A stretch of DNA of 64,000 bases. It comes from CAIWHR01 sp963788185 (GTDB lineage Bacteria; Pseudomonadota; Gammaproteobacteria; Burkholderiales; Casimicrobiaceae). The DNA lies in NCBI GenBank assembly GCA_963788185.1, contig CAWBGE010000022.1, forward strand, positions 1-64,000. The letters run 5' to 3'. The notes beneath the pieces were generated by a model. It was given only the letters and a program-made list of their open reading frames with translations. It was not told the origin of the DNA and searched no databases. This document shows, piece after piece, positions 43,123 through 52,327 of the stretch; the stretch's first letter is position 1, and each line of letters opens with the position of its first letter. The position numbers and the translations under genes are program-made.

Positions 43123-44751
43123 TCACATGGTTTCGGGCACCATCTTGATCGCGCCGCAGGGGCACTCCGACACGCAGATGCCGCAGCCCTTGCAATAATC
43201 GTAGTTGAACTCGAAGCGCTTGCCGGGGCCGAGCTTGATCACCGAGTTGTCGGGGCACACGCCGTAGCAGTTGTCGCACTCGAAGCAGTTGCCGCAGGAC
43301 AGGCAGCGACGGGCCTCGAACAACGCGTTGGTCTCGTCGAGCCCGCTCACCACCTCGTCGAACGTCGACGTCCGGCGTGCGATGTCGAGGACCGGACGCA
43401 CGGTCTTGGGGGCGTCGGTGTAGTACCAGGGATTGAGCTTGTCGAAGGTCGCCAGCTCGTGTTTCGGCGCCGGCGCGTACGTCGCGCCGGACAGCCAGGC
43501 GTCGATGTGCCGTGCCGCCTTCTTGCCGTGGCCGACCGCTACGGTGACGGTGCGTTCCGACGGCACCATGTCGCCGCCGGCAAAGATGCCTGCGTGGCCG
43601 GTCATCATGTTGGGGCCGACCTGCACGGTCCCATCCTTGATCGTGAGCCCGGGAACGTCGTTGAGCAGCGAGAGGTCGACGTCCTGTCCGAGCGCAAGCA
43701 CCAGCGTATCGGCTTCCAGCGTCTCGAACTCGCCGGTCGGCTGCGGAAAGCCCTTGGCGTCGAGTTCCATCTTCTCGACCGTCAGCGTGCCCTCGTCGGC
43801 CATGTTCTTGATCGTGGACAGCCACTTGATCATCACGCCTTCCTGCAGCGCTTCCTCGACCTCGAAATCGTGCGCGGGCATCTTCTCGCGGTTGCGGCGG
43901 TAGACGATGATGGCTTCGGTGGCGCCGAGACGCTTGGCGGTCCGCGCGACGTCGAGCGCGGTGTTGCCGCCGCCATAGACGACGACCCGGCGGCCCAGCA
44001 TCGGCTTGTCTTCACCCTCCATGTCGCGCAGCACCGAAACGGCGTCGAGCATCTTCGCCGCTTCGCCGGCCGGGATGTAGGCGCGCTTGGCGATGTGCGC
44101 GCCGACAGCGAGGAACGCGGCATCGAACCTGCCCGCCTTCATCGTGTCGAGAATGTTGTCGACCTTGCGGTTGTACTCGATCTCGACGCCCATGTCCGTG
44201 ATGCGCTTCACTTCGGCATCGAGGATGTCGCGCGGCAGACGGTACTTGGGAATGCCGAAACGCATCATCCCGCCGGCAAGCGGCCCCGCTTCGATGATCT
44301 TGACCTGATGGCCGACGCGGCGCAGGTGGTACGCGGCCGACAGCCCCGATGGCCCGGCGCCGACGACCAGCACGCGCTTGCCGGACTCCTTCTCCGGCGG
44401 CGCGAAGCTCCAGCCGCGCTTGATCGCCTCGTCGCCGAGGAAGCGCTCGACCGAATTGATGCCCACCGCGGCGTCGATCTGCGCACGATTGCACGCGCCC
44501 TCGCAGGGGTGGTAGCAGACGCGCCCCATGACGGCGGGCAGCGGATTCTCCTGCGTCAGCTGCCGCCAGGCGGCTTCGTAGTTGCCTCCTTCGGCGTGGT
44601 AGAGCCAGGCCTGGATGTTCTCGCCGGCCGGACAGGCGTTGTTGCAGGGGGGCAAGCGGTCGAGATAGACCGGCCGCGACGTCCGCCACGATCCGGTCTT
44701 GTTGGCGAGGCTCGAGCCGACGTCGAGGGTGATGGCAAAGGGCTTATCCAT
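43123..44751 (-). CDS. GltD-like NAD(P)H flavoprotein with C-terminal ferredoxin domain (Por electron-transfer subunit)
   Basis: A 542-residue fusion. Residues about 30-130 form the GltD-type N-terminal Fe-S domain (CNNACPAGENI, CHPCEGACNR-like cysteines). Two Rossmann folds follow, for FAD (LVVGAGPSGLSAAYHL) and NAD(P)H (VVVYGGGNTALDVARTA). The last about 80 residues form a 2x[4Fe-4S] ferredoxin (CLSCGNCFECDNCYGVCP and CKGCGICVSECPCGAI). Such a part can connect a 2-oxoacid oxidoreductase to NAD(P), as KorC does for 2-oxoglutarate in Azoarcus evansii. It overlaps the porB stop by 8 bp. Direction and coenzyme are inferred. Confidence 0.9.
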   Translation of the reverse strand: MDKPFAITLDVGSSLANKTGSWRTSRPVYLDRLPPCNNACPAGENIQAWLYHAEGGNYEAAWRQLTQENPLPAVMGRVCYHPCEGACNRAQIDAAVGINSVERFLGDEAIKRGWSFAPPEKESGKRVLVVGAGPSGLSAAYHLRRVGHQVKIIEAGPLAGGMMRFGIPKYRLPRDILDAEVKRITDMGVEIEYNRKVDNILDTMKAGRFDAAFLAVGAHIAKRAYIPAGEAAKMLDAVSVLRDMEGEDKPMLGRRVVVYGGGNTALDVARTAKRLGATEAIIVYRRNREKMPAHDFEVEEALQEGVMIKWLSTIKNMADEGTLTVEKMELDAKGFPQPTGEFETLEADTLVLALGQDVDLSLLNDVPGLTIKDGTVQVGPNMMTGHAGIFAGGDMVPSERTVTVAVGHGKKAARHIDAWLSGATYAPAPKHELATFDKLNPWYYTDAPKTVRPVLDIARRTSTFDEVVSGLDETNALFEARRCLSCGNCFECDNCYGVCPDNSVIKLGPGKRFEFNYDYCKGCGICVSECPCGAIKMVPETM

Positions 44752-45751
44752 GGGCCATCTCCTTGTCGATGAGGCCGAACTTGCGGATGTTCCTGTCGGC
44801 GATCGCCTGGATGTGGTCGAGCCGCGCCTGATCCGGTGTCTTGCCGAAGAGGTGCGCGAAGCGCTTTTGCAGCTTGAGGTACTCGGCGACGGGAACCTGG
44901 TGCCGGATCGGGGTGCGACCGGTGATCTCGCCATGCTCGGCTTCGAACAGGGGGAACAATCCCGATTCGACCGCCATCCGTGCGATCTTGATGGTGTCCG
45001 CAGGCAGCGATCCCCATCCCAGCGGACAGGGAACGTGGATGTGGACGTAACGCGCACCGCGCATGTTCATTGCGCGCGTCACCTTGAACTCGAGATCGCG
45101 AAGATTGGCCACGCTCGCGGTGGCGACGTAGGGAATGTTGTGGGCCATCGCGATCAGCGGCACGTTCTTGCCGGTGCCGAAAACGTTGCCGGGCTCCTGG
45201 CCGACCGCCATCGTCGTGGCCGTGCGGGCCGCCGGCGGCGTCGCGCTCGAGCGCTGGACGCCGGTGTTCATGTAAGCCTCGTTGTCGTAGCAGATGTAGA
45301 GCACGTCGTCGTTGCGCTCGAACATTCCCGACAGGCAGCCGAATCCGATGTCGGTCGTGCCGCCGTCACCGCCCTGGGCGACGACGCGGACGTCGTTGCG
45401 GCCGGTGACGCGCATCGCTGCCGCGACGCCCGATGCCACCGCCGCGGCGTTGCCGAACAGCGAGTGGATCCAGGGGATCTGCCAGGACGTTTCCGGGTAG
45501 GGCGTCGAGAACACTTCCAGGCAGCCGGTGGCATTGACGGCGATCAGCTGGCCCTTGGTGACGCGCATTGCCGCGTCGATGGCATAGCGGGCGCCGAGCG
45601 CCTCGCCGCAGCCCTGGCAGGCGCGGTGGCCCGAGTTGAGCGAATTGGTGCGTTCCATGTTGGCTTGGACCGAGCGCTCGTCTTCCGCGAGCAGCCGGTT
45701 GCCGACCGTGAACGTGCCGGTTTGGTAGAACTTGACGGTTTGCATTTCCAT
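44744..45751 (-). CDS. porB: Pyruvate:ferredoxin oxidoreductase-type beta subunit
   Basis: A 335-residue TPP-binding subunit. Cysteines in HRACQGCGEALGARY and CLEVF, with a further distal cysteine, bind the proximal [4Fe-4S] cluster. GDGGTTDIGFGCL through the ICYDNEAYMNTGVQ region is the TPP-Mg motif (GDG...N). The protein matches the pyruvate type rather than the 2-oxoglutarate (KorB) type, especially in EVFSTPYPETSWQIPW. It lies 9 bp after porA. Confidence 0.9.
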   Translation of the reverse strand: MEMQTVKFYQTGTFTVGNRLLAEDERSVQANMERTNSLNSGHRACQGCGEALGARYAIDAAMRVTKGQLIAVNATGCLEVFSTPYPETSWQIPWIHSLFGNAAAVASGVAAAMRVTGRNDVRVVAQGGDGGTTDIGFGCLSGMFERNDDVLYICYDNEAYMNTGVQRSSATPPAARTATTMAVGQEPGNVFGTGKNVPLIAMAHNIPYVATASVANLRDLEFKVTRAMNMRGARYVHIHVPCPLGWGSLPADTIKIARMAVESGLFPLFEAEHGEITGRTPIRHQVPVAEYLKLQKRFAHLFGKTPDQARLDHIQAIADRNIRKFGLIDKEMAHG

Positions 45752-45760
45752 GGCGCGTTC

Positions 45761-47014
45761 CTAGCCGATCTTTGAGCTGACAGTGCCGAGGCGCCGCAGG
45801 ATCGCTTCCGCGGTCGGTCCCGTGCGGCGGGCCTGGCTCTCGCGTTCGAGTTCGTGCGCGACGACGTCGGCGTTGAGGTCGAGGAAAGTCACCAGTTCCA
45901 GTTCGTCGGCACCCGCGTCCTCGAACAGTTGCCGCAGCGACGCTTGCGTGATCGCGCGCCCGCCGAGACCGGCGATGACCGTGTAACCCTTGAGCTGGAG
46001 CCCGGACAGCGCCTTGCGCACGCCGTCGGCGACGATGCCGCCCAGGCCGACGGCAAGGCACTTCTCGAGCACCACGATGCGCTTCGCGTGCTTCAGCGCA
46101 TCGCGCAGCGCGGTGAGCGGGAACGGCCGGAACGAGCAGATCGACATCGAGCCGATCTTCACGCCTTCGGCGCGCATGTCGTCCACGACTTCCTGCACGG
46201 TGCCGTTGATCGAACCCAGGGACACGACGACGGTCTCGGCGTCCTCGTGCCGATAGCCGCGGATCAGGCCGCCGGACGCGCGTCCGAAGCGCTTGTTGAA
46301 CTCCTCGGACAGCTGCGGAATGAGCGACAGCGCACGCAGCTGCTTGTGGTGCGCGAGGTACCGGACCTCGGTGAAGGCTTCGGGCCCCACCATCGCGCCC
46401 ATCGACACCGGCGCCGACGGGTCGAGGATCTGCCGCGGCTCGAACGGCGGCAGGAACGCATCGACCTGCTCCTGCGTGGGCACGTCGACGCGATCGTAGG
46501 CGTGGGTGAGGATGAAGCCGTCCATGCACACCATCACCGGGCAGGACAGTTCTTCGGCGAGCCGGAAGGCCTGGATGTGCAGGTCGAGCGCTTCCTGGTT
46601 GGTCTCGGCGAAGAGCTGGATCCAGCCGGCGTCGCGCATCGACATGCTGTCGGAGTGGTCGTTCCAGATGTTGATCGGTGCGCCGATGGCGCGGTTGCCG
46701 ATCGTCATCACGATGGGCAGGCCCAATCCGGCGGCGTTGTAGACCGCTTCGGCCATGAACAGCAGCCCCTGGCTCGACGTCGCCGTGTAGGTGCGTGCGC
46801 CCGCGGCCGAGGCGCCGATGGCCACCGACAGCGCAGCGAATTCGGACTCGACGTTGATGAACTCGCAGTTCGTCAGCGTGCCGTCCTTCACCATCTCGCC
46901 CACACCCTCGACGATGTGCGTCTGCGGAGTGATCGGGTAGGCGCAGATCACCTGCGGACGCGACAGCGCGATCGCCTCGGCGACGGCGTGGGAACCTTCG
47001 ACCTGCTTAAGCAT
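45761..47014 (-). CDS. porA: Pyruvate:ferredoxin oxidoreductase-type alpha subunit
   Basis: A 417-residue subunit holding the pyrimidine-binding and CoA-related domains. EGSHAVAEAIALSRPQVI, CAYPITPQTHIVEGV, TYTATSSQGLLFMAEAVYN and NIWNDHSDSMSMRDAGW are pyruvate-type PorA motifs. ATG 47014 overlaps the porG stop by 8 bp; an upstream extension is not protein-like. With porG and porB it forms the core that oxidises pyruvate to acetyl-CoA and CO2 (or runs in reverse). Confidence 0.92.
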   Translation of the reverse strand: MLKQVEGSHAVAEAIALSRPQVICAYPITPQTHIVEGVGEMVKDGTLTNCEFINVESEFAALSVAIGASAAGARTYTATSSQGLLFMAEAVYNAAGLGLPIVMTIGNRAIGAPINIWNDHSDSMSMRDAGWIQLFAETNQEALDLHIQAFRLAEELSCPVMVCMDGFILTHAYDRVDVPTQEQVDAFLPPFEPRQILDPSAPVSMGAMVGPEAFTEVRYLAHHKQLRALSLIPQLSEEFNKRFGRASGGLIRGYRHEDAETVVVSLGSINGTVQEVVDDMRAEGVKIGSMSICSFRPFPLTALRDALKHAKRIVVLEKCLAVGLGGIVADGVRKALSGLQLKGYTVIAGLGGRAITQASLRQLFEDAGADELELVTFLDLNADVVAHELERESQARRTGPTAEAILRRLGTVSSKIG

Positions 47015-47585
47015 GGAGAGCCTCCATCGCCTTCTTCGCGAACTCGTAGGCTTCGGTGGCGGCAGCGATGTTCGCTTCGGCGATCTTGCTGGGGAATTTC
47101 TCGCCGACTGCGGCCACCACCGATGCCAGCTTGATCTGGCCGCTGATCGCCGCGAAACTGGCCAGCAGCGGGACGTTGGGCACGGCGCGCCCGACGTGCT
47201 TGACGGCGATTTCCGTCGCCGGCACCGTGCACAGGCGGTCGCGCTTGAACTTGAGTATGAAGTCGCCGAGTCCGAGCTCATCGAAATCGCGCGTCGAATT
47301 GATGAGGATGTACCCGTCGGCGTGCAGTCCCTTGAACAGGTCGACCTGGTGCAGCAGCGTCGGATCCTGGATGATCAGGGCGTCGGGCTCCATGACGGGC
47401 TCGCGCAGGCGGATTTCCTTGTCGTCGATGCGACAGAACGCCATCACCGGCGCGCCCATGCGTTCGGAACCAAAACTGGGGAAGGCCTGTGCGTAGCGAC
47501 CTTCGTCGAATGCGGCCACGGAAAGCAGTTCGGCGCCGGAAACGACGCCCTGCCCCCCACGTCCGTGAATGCGAACTTGGAACAT
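47007..47585 (-). CDS. porG: Pyruvate:ferredoxin oxidoreductase-type gamma subunit
   Basis: A 192-residue gamma subunit, first in the por operon. RIHGRGGQGVVSGAELL and AFPSFGSERMGAPVMAF are diagnostic of the 2-oxoacid:acceptor oxidoreductase gamma domain. ATG 47585 is preceded by AGGAGGACCAGG, one of the strongest ribosome sites in the window; the frame extends upstream to 47645 without support. The operon reads porG-porA-porB-flavoprotein-maeA. Confidence 0.92.
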   Translation of the reverse strand: MFQVRIHGRGGQGVVSGAELLSVAAFDEGRYAQAFPSFGSERMGAPVMAFCRIDDKEIRLREPVMEPDALIIQDPTLLHQVDLFKGLHADGYILINSTRDFDELGLGDFILKFKRDRLCTVPATEIAVKHVGRAVPNVPLLASFAAISGQIKLASVVAAVGEKFPSKIAEANIAAATEAYEFAKKAMEALHA

Positions 47586-47679
47586 CCTGGTCCTCCTTTG
47601 TGTGCCCGAATCGGTGGCCCCGATATCGGCCCCGATAAGGGACAACCGACATCGTGCCCATACTGGCGCGGAGCCCCTT

Positions 47680-47693
47680 GATGCAAGTCAACA
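47680..47693. promoter_or_regulatory. FNR/ANR-type box between por and fumarase
   Basis: TTGATGCAAGTCAA fits TTGAT-N4-GTCAA. For the rightward fumarase gene, TAAACT (47714-47719) would be the -10 box with the dyad near -40, a class II position. The same box could also act on the leftward por operon. Confidence 0.7.
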
Positions 47694-47894
47694 GTGCCGC
47701 ACGGACAGGTTGATAAACTTGGACTTTCCCGGTCGGTCGTCGCGTTGAACGGACACGCGTGCGCGCGCTCCAATCCTGCGCTGCCCCGACGAATCGACAA
47801 GCCGTCGATACCGCACGCGGGGTCTTTTCGCGTTCGGTGTCCTTGTTGCCGACAGGGGATAGACGGCGCCACGGACCGCTCACCGGAGACAAAG

Positions 47895-49409
47895 ATGCCA
47901 CCCATCAAACAGGAAGATTTCATCGTCAGCGTCGCCGACGCCTTCCAGTTCATCAGCTACTACCATCCGGTCGATTACATCAAGGCGCTGCACGCCGCGT
48001 GGCAGCGCGAAGCCTCGCCCGCAGCCAAGGACGCGATGGCGCAGATCCTAATCAACTCGCGAATGGCGGCGGAAGGTCATCGCCCGATCTGTCAGGACAC
48101 CGGCATCGCGATCGCCTTCGTCCGCCTCGGCATGGATGCGCGCTGGGACGCGACGCTGACGCTGCAGCAGATGGTCGACGAGGGCGTGCGGCGCGCGTAC
48201 ACCGACAAGGACAACCCGCTGCGCGCCTCGGTGCTGGCCGATCCCGACGGCAAGCGTGTCTCGACCCGGGACAACACGCCGGCAGTCGTCCACGTCGAAA
48301 TGGTGCAGGGCAGCACGGTCGAGGTCATCGTCGCCGCCAAAGGGGGCGGCTCGGAGAACAAGTCCAAGTTCGCGATGCTGCTGCCCAACGACAGCATCGT
48401 CGACTGGGTGCTGTCCGTGGTCCCGACGATGGGCGCCGACTGGTGTCCGCCGGGCATCCTGTCGCTGGGCATCGGCGGCACCCCCGAGAAGGCGATGCTG
48501 CTCGCCAAGTGGGGGATGATGGATCCGATCAACATCCAGGAGTTGATCGCCCGCGGGCCGAAGTCGCGGGCCGAAGAACTGCGCCTCGAGCTCTACGACA
48601 AGGTCAATGCGCTGGGGATCGGCGCGCAGGGGCTGGGTGGGCTGTCGACGGTGCTCGACGTCAAGGTCAACGACTATCCGACGCACGCGGCGTCGAAGCC
48701 CGTGGCCTTGCTGCCCAACTGTGCTGCCACGCGGCACGCACACTTCGTGCTGGACGGCAGCGGACCGGCGGCGCTCGTGCCGCCCAGCCTCGACGACTGG
48801 CCGAAGCTCGGACTCGATTTCTCGACCAGCCGCCGCGTCGATCTCGACACCATCACCCGCGACGAGGTTCTCACCTGGAAGTCCGGCGACCGGCTGCTGC
48901 TCAACGGCAAGCTCCTGACCGGCCGTGATGCAGCGCACAAGCGCCTCACCGAAATGATGGACCGCGGGGAGAAACTCCCCGTCGATTTCACCAATCGCTT
49001 CATCTACTACGTTGGCCCGGTCGACCCGGTCCGCGACGAGGCGGTCGGCCCCGCGGGCCCGACGACGTCGTCGCGGATGGACAAGTTCACCGAGCCGATG
49101 CTCGCGAAGACCGGCCTCATCGGCATGGTCGGCAAGTCCGAGCGCGGACCGGTCGCGACGCAGGCGATCAAGAATCATCAGGCCGTCTACTGCATCGCGG
49201 TGGGCGGTGCGGCCTATCTCATTTCCAAGGCGATCAAGACATCGAAGGTGCTCGCCTTCCCGGAGCTTGGAATGGAAGCGGTCTACGAATTCGACGTCAA
49301 GGACATGCCGGTCACCGTCGCCGTCGACTCCACCGGCAACGCCGTGCACAAGACCGGCCCGGCCGAATGGCGCGCAAAGATCGGCAAGATCCCCGTCGTG
49401 ACCAGCTGA
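47895..49409 (+). CDS. fumA: Class I fumarate hydratase (Fe-S)
   Basis: A 504-residue [4Fe-4S] class I fumarase that interconverts fumarate and malate. Conserved cysteine positions appear in RPICQDTGIA, DWCPPGILSLGIGG and LLPNCAATRHAHF. ENKSKFAMLLPNDSIVDW and YYVGPVDPV are family segments. ATG 47895 follows CGGAGAC. The 309-bp upstream region contains the FNR/ANR box. It stands next to fumarate reductase and would feed it with fumarate from malate. Confidence 0.93.
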   Translation: MPPIKQEDFIVSVADAFQFISYYHPVDYIKALHAAWQREASPAAKDAMAQILINSRMAAEGHRPICQDTGIAIAFVRLGMDARWDATLTLQQMVDEGVRRAYTDKDNPLRASVLADPDGKRVSTRDNTPAVVHVEMVQGSTVEVIVAAKGGGSENKSKFAMLLPNDSIVDWVLSVVPTMGADWCPPGILSLGIGGTPEKAMLLAKWGMMDPINIQELIARGPKSRAEELRLELYDKVNALGIGAQGLGGLSTVLDVKVNDYPTHAASKPVALLPNCAATRHAHFVLDGSGPAALVPPSLDDWPKLGLDFSTSRRVDLDTITRDEVLTWKSGDRLLLNGKLLTGRDAAHKRLTEMMDRGEKLPVDFTNRFIYYVGPVDPVRDEAVGPAGPTTSSRMDKFTEPMLAKTGLIGMVGKSERGPVATQAIKNHQAVYCIAVGGAAYLISKAIKTSKVLAFPELGMEAVYEFDVKDMPVTVAVDSTGNAVHKTGPAEWRAKIGKIPVVTS

Positions 49410-49461
49410 CCGCCTCGATTTCCGGGCGACGCACCGGCGCCCACGCGCATCGCCGCGGGCA

Positions 49462-49475
49462 TTGACGCACGTCAA
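49462..49475. promoter_or_regulatory. FNR/ANR-type box upstream of frdC
   Basis: TTGACGCACGTCAA is a perfect TTGAC-N4-GTCAA dyad 81 bp before the frdC ATG. A GAGAAT hexamer at 49498-49503 lies where the -10 box of a class II FNR promoter would be. Confidence 0.7.
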
Positions 49476-49556
49476 CGCCCCAAATCACGTTTTCCGTGAG
49501 AATCGCGGAGGTACCCGCCGCAGCCTGCGGCGGCTTCCGTTTTTCGGGGGACATCG

Positions 49557-50333
49557 ATGAACACCAGCACCGAAGTCATCGCCGGCGTGGGCCTTGCCGA
49601 CAAGGCGAAGAAAAGCCTCTGGCCCGCGCGGCTCGATTGGCTGCAGAGCGCATCGGGACTCGTCCTTGCGCTTTTCATGTGGGGCCACATGTTCTTCGTG
49701 TCTTCGATCCTCATCAGCAAGGACGCGATGTGGACGATCACGAAGATGTTCGAGGGCTACTTCGTGTTCGGCCGCTCGTATCCCGGCATGGTGTCGGTGG
49801 TCGTTGCCGGCGTGATCGTGCTTCTCGTCCTCCACGCAGCGCTGGCAGTGCGCAAGTTCCCGATCAGCTACACGCAGTACAAGCTTTTCCGCGGCCACCA
49901 GAAGCTCATCGCCCACGGCGACACGACGCTCTGGTTCTGGCAGGTGTTCACCGGTTTCGCGCTGTTCTTCCTCGCCACGGTCCACCTGTACGTGATGCTG
50001 ACCCGGCCGCACCTGATCGGCCCGTTCGAGTCGGCCGACCGTGTCTGGAGCGATCGCTATTGGCCTCTGTACATCCTGCTGCTGCTCGCCGTCGAAATGC
50101 ACGGGGGCATCGGACTCTACCGTCTGTGCGTCAAGTGGCAGTGGTTCGCCGGCAGCGACGCCAATGCCACGCGCAAGAGCCTGAAGACGCTGAAGTGGGC
50201 GATCACTGCATTTTTCCTGGTGCTGGGTTTCGCGTCGCTGGCCGCCTACATCAAGATCGGCATCGAGCACGCGCCGAACTACGGTCAGCCTTACGTTCCT
50301 GCGTCAGTTGCGGCACCGGGGAGCACCAAATGA
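49557..50333 (+). CDS. frdC: Fumarate reductase cytochrome b subunit (diheme type)
   Basis: A 258-residue membrane subunit with five helices, the quinol-binding diheme cytochrome b of the Wolinella-type fumarate reductase. Histidines likely to hold the two hemes are in WGHMFF, VLHAALAVRK, TVHLYVML and EMHGGIGLYR. The order frdC-frdA-frdB and this single large anchor separate it from E. coli-type frdABCD and from SdhCD. Its stop overlaps the frdA start in ATGA. Confidence 0.92.
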   Translation: MNTSTEVIAGVGLADKAKKSLWPARLDWLQSASGLVLALFMWGHMFFVSSILISKDAMWTITKMFEGYFVFGRSYPGMVSVVVAGVIVLLVLHAALAVRKFPISYTQYKLFRGHQKLIAHGDTTLWFWQVFTGFALFFLATVHLYVMLTRPHLIGPFESADRVWSDRYWPLYILLLLAVEMHGGIGLYRLCVKWQWFAGSDANATRKSLKTLKWAITAFFLVLGFASLAAYIKIGIEHAPNYGQPYVPASVAAPGSTK

Positions 50334-52327
50334 AAATCATCTACACCGACGTACTCGTCATCGGCGGCGGGCTCGCCGGCCTGCGCATGGGCATCGGCGC
50401 CAAGCGGCGCGGTCACGACGTGATCATCCTGTCGCTGGTGCCGCCGAAGCGTTCGCATTCGGCGGCGGCGCAGGGCGGCATGCAGGCGTCCCTCGGCAAC
50501 GTGATCAAGGGCCAGGGCGACAACGAGGACGTCCACTTCGAGGATACGGTGCGCGGCAGCGACTGGGGCGCCGATCAGGATGTCGTGCGCATGTTCGTCA
50601 ACACGGCGCCGAAGGCGGTGCGCGAACTGGCGGCCTGGGGCCTGCCCTGGAGCCGCGTGCAGCAGGGGGACCGCGAGGTCATCATCAACAGCCAGAAGGT
50701 GACGATCACCGAGCGCGCCGAAGCGCAGGGACTGGTCGCGCAGCGCGATTTCGGCGGCACCAAGAAGTGGCGCACCTGCTACGTGTCCGACGGCACCGGC
50801 CACGCGATGCTGCAGACGATGAGCGACCAGGCGATCGGCGCGGCCATACCGGTGCACGAGCGCACCGAGGCGGTCGCGCTCATCCACGACGGCAGCCGCT
50901 GCTACGGCGCGATCGTCCGCAATCTCGTCAGCGGCGAGTTGGTGGCCTACGTGGCCAAGGCGACGGCGATCGCGACCGGCGGCGCCGGGCGGATCTACCG
51001 CGTGACGACCAACGCGGTGATCTGCGAAGGCATCGGCATGGCCATCGCGCTGGAAACCGGCGTTGCCGCGCTCGGCAACATGGAAGCGGTGCAGTTCCAT
51101 CCGACCGGCATCTTCCCGGCGGGCATCCTCGTCACCGAAGGCTGCCGCGGCGACGGCGGCCTGCTGCGCGACGTCGACGGGCACCGCTTCATGCCCGAAT
51201 ACGAGCCCGAAAAGAAGGAACTCGCGTCGCGCGACGTGGTGTCGCGGCGGATGGAAGAGCACATCCTCAAGGGCAAGGGCGTGCAGAGCCGCTTCGGCGA
51301 GCACCTCTGGCTGGACATCACGCTGCTGGGCGAAAAGCACATCAAGCACAACCTGCGCGAAGTCTACGAAATCTGCCAGCACTTCATGGGTGTGGACCCG
51401 GTGAAGGACTGGATTCCCGTGCGGCCCGCGCAGCACTACACGATGGGCGGCGTGCGCACCAACCACACCGGCGAGAGCACGACCCTCAAGGGGCTGTTCG
51501 CGGCCGGCGAGGCGGCGTGCTGGGACATGCACGGCTTCAACCGGCTGGGGGGCAACTCGGTCGCCGAGACCGTCGTCGCCGGCATGATCGTCGGCGAGTT
51601 CATCGCCGACTACTGCGACAAGGCGGAGAACGAAGTCAACGTCCCGATGGGGCTGGTGCACGATTTCCTGCGCGCCGAGCAGGCCAAGCTCGACGTGCTG
51701 GTCAACGGTCGCGGCACCGAGAACGCCGACGCGATCAAGCAGCGGATGCAGGAGATCATGACGTCGAAGGTCGGCATCTTCCGCCGCGGCGAGGATCTGA
51801 AGGCCGCGGTCGACGAGCTGGAGCAGCTGCTGGCGAGAAGCCGCAACATCGGCCTGCGCTACAAGGCCCGCGGCGCCAACCCCGAACTCGTCACCGCGTA
51901 TCGCGTGCAGAAGATGCTCAAGGTCGCGCTGTGCGTCGCCCATGGCGCCAACACGCGCACCGAGAGTCGCGGCGCGCACTTCCGCCAGGACTTCCCGCGC
52001 CGCAACGACGCCGAGTGGCTGAAGCGTACGCTCGCGACGTGGAAGGCGGAGGGCGACACGCTGCCGACGCTCGACCATCAGCCGCTCGACGTGGCGAAGA
52101 TGGAGCTGCCGCCGGGCTGGCGCGGCTACGGCGCCAAGGATTACATCGACCATCCGGCCACTCCCGCGCGCGCCGCCGAAGTCGAAGCGCTGAAGCAGCA
52201 ACTCGCGGGGCAGTCACGCTTCAAGCTGCAGGAGGCGCTGCTGCCGTACGCCGACAAGCTGCCCGGGACCCTGCAGGGACGCAACGAGCGCATCGACGAA
52301 ATGTTCACGAACGAGGCCGCGAAATGA
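50330..52327 (+). CDS. frdA: Fumarate reductase flavoprotein subunit
   Basis: The 665-residue catalytic subunit, reducing fumarate to succinate on a covalently bound FAD. The dinucleotide fold is VLVIGGGLAGLRMGIGA; H43 in RSHSAAAQGGMQ is the expected FAD attachment site. AVQFHPTGIFPAGILVTEG, RPAQHYTMGGVRTN and GFNRLGGNSVAETVV are active-site signatures. It is coupled on both sides (ATGA overlaps with frdC and frdB). Some members of this type run as succinate dehydrogenase, so direction is judged from neighbours. Confidence 0.95.
   Translation: MKIIYTDVLVIGGGLAGLRMGIGAKRRGHDVIILSLVPPKRSHSAAAQGGMQASLGNVIKGQGDNEDVHFEDTVRGSDWGADQDVVRMFVNTAPKAVRELAAWGLPWSRVQQGDREVIINSQKVTITERAEAQGLVAQRDFGGTKKWRTCYVSDGTGHAMLQTMSDQAIGAAIPVHERTEAVALIHDGSRCYGAIVRNLVSGELVAYVAKATAIATGGAGRIYRVTTNAVICEGIGMAIALETGVAALGNMEAVQFHPTGIFPAGILVTEGCRGDGGLLRDVDGHRFMPEYEPEKKELASRDVVSRRMEEHILKGKGVQSRFGEHLWLDITLLGEKHIKHNLREVYEICQHFMGVDPVKDWIPVRPAQHYTMGGVRTNHTGESTTLKGLFAAGEAACWDMHGFNRLGGNSVAETVVAGMIVGEFIADYCDKAENEVNVPMGLVHDFLRAEQAKLDVLVNGRGTENADAIKQRMQEIMTSKVGIFRRGEDLKAAVDELEQLLARSRNIGLRYKARGANPELVTAYRVQKMLKVALCVAHGANTRTESRGAHFRQDFPRRNDAEWLKRTLATWKAEGDTLPTLDHQPLDVAKMELPPGWRGYGAKDYIDHPATPARAAEVEALKQQLAGQSRFKLQEALLPYADKLPGTLQGRNERIDEMFTNEAAK

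Noticed and set aside
49496..52327. A long frame that would fuse extra sequence onto fumarate reductase FrdA
   Set aside because: The part before 50330 lies over frdC in another frame and is not protein-like; FrdA has a normal ATG in an ATGA overlap.
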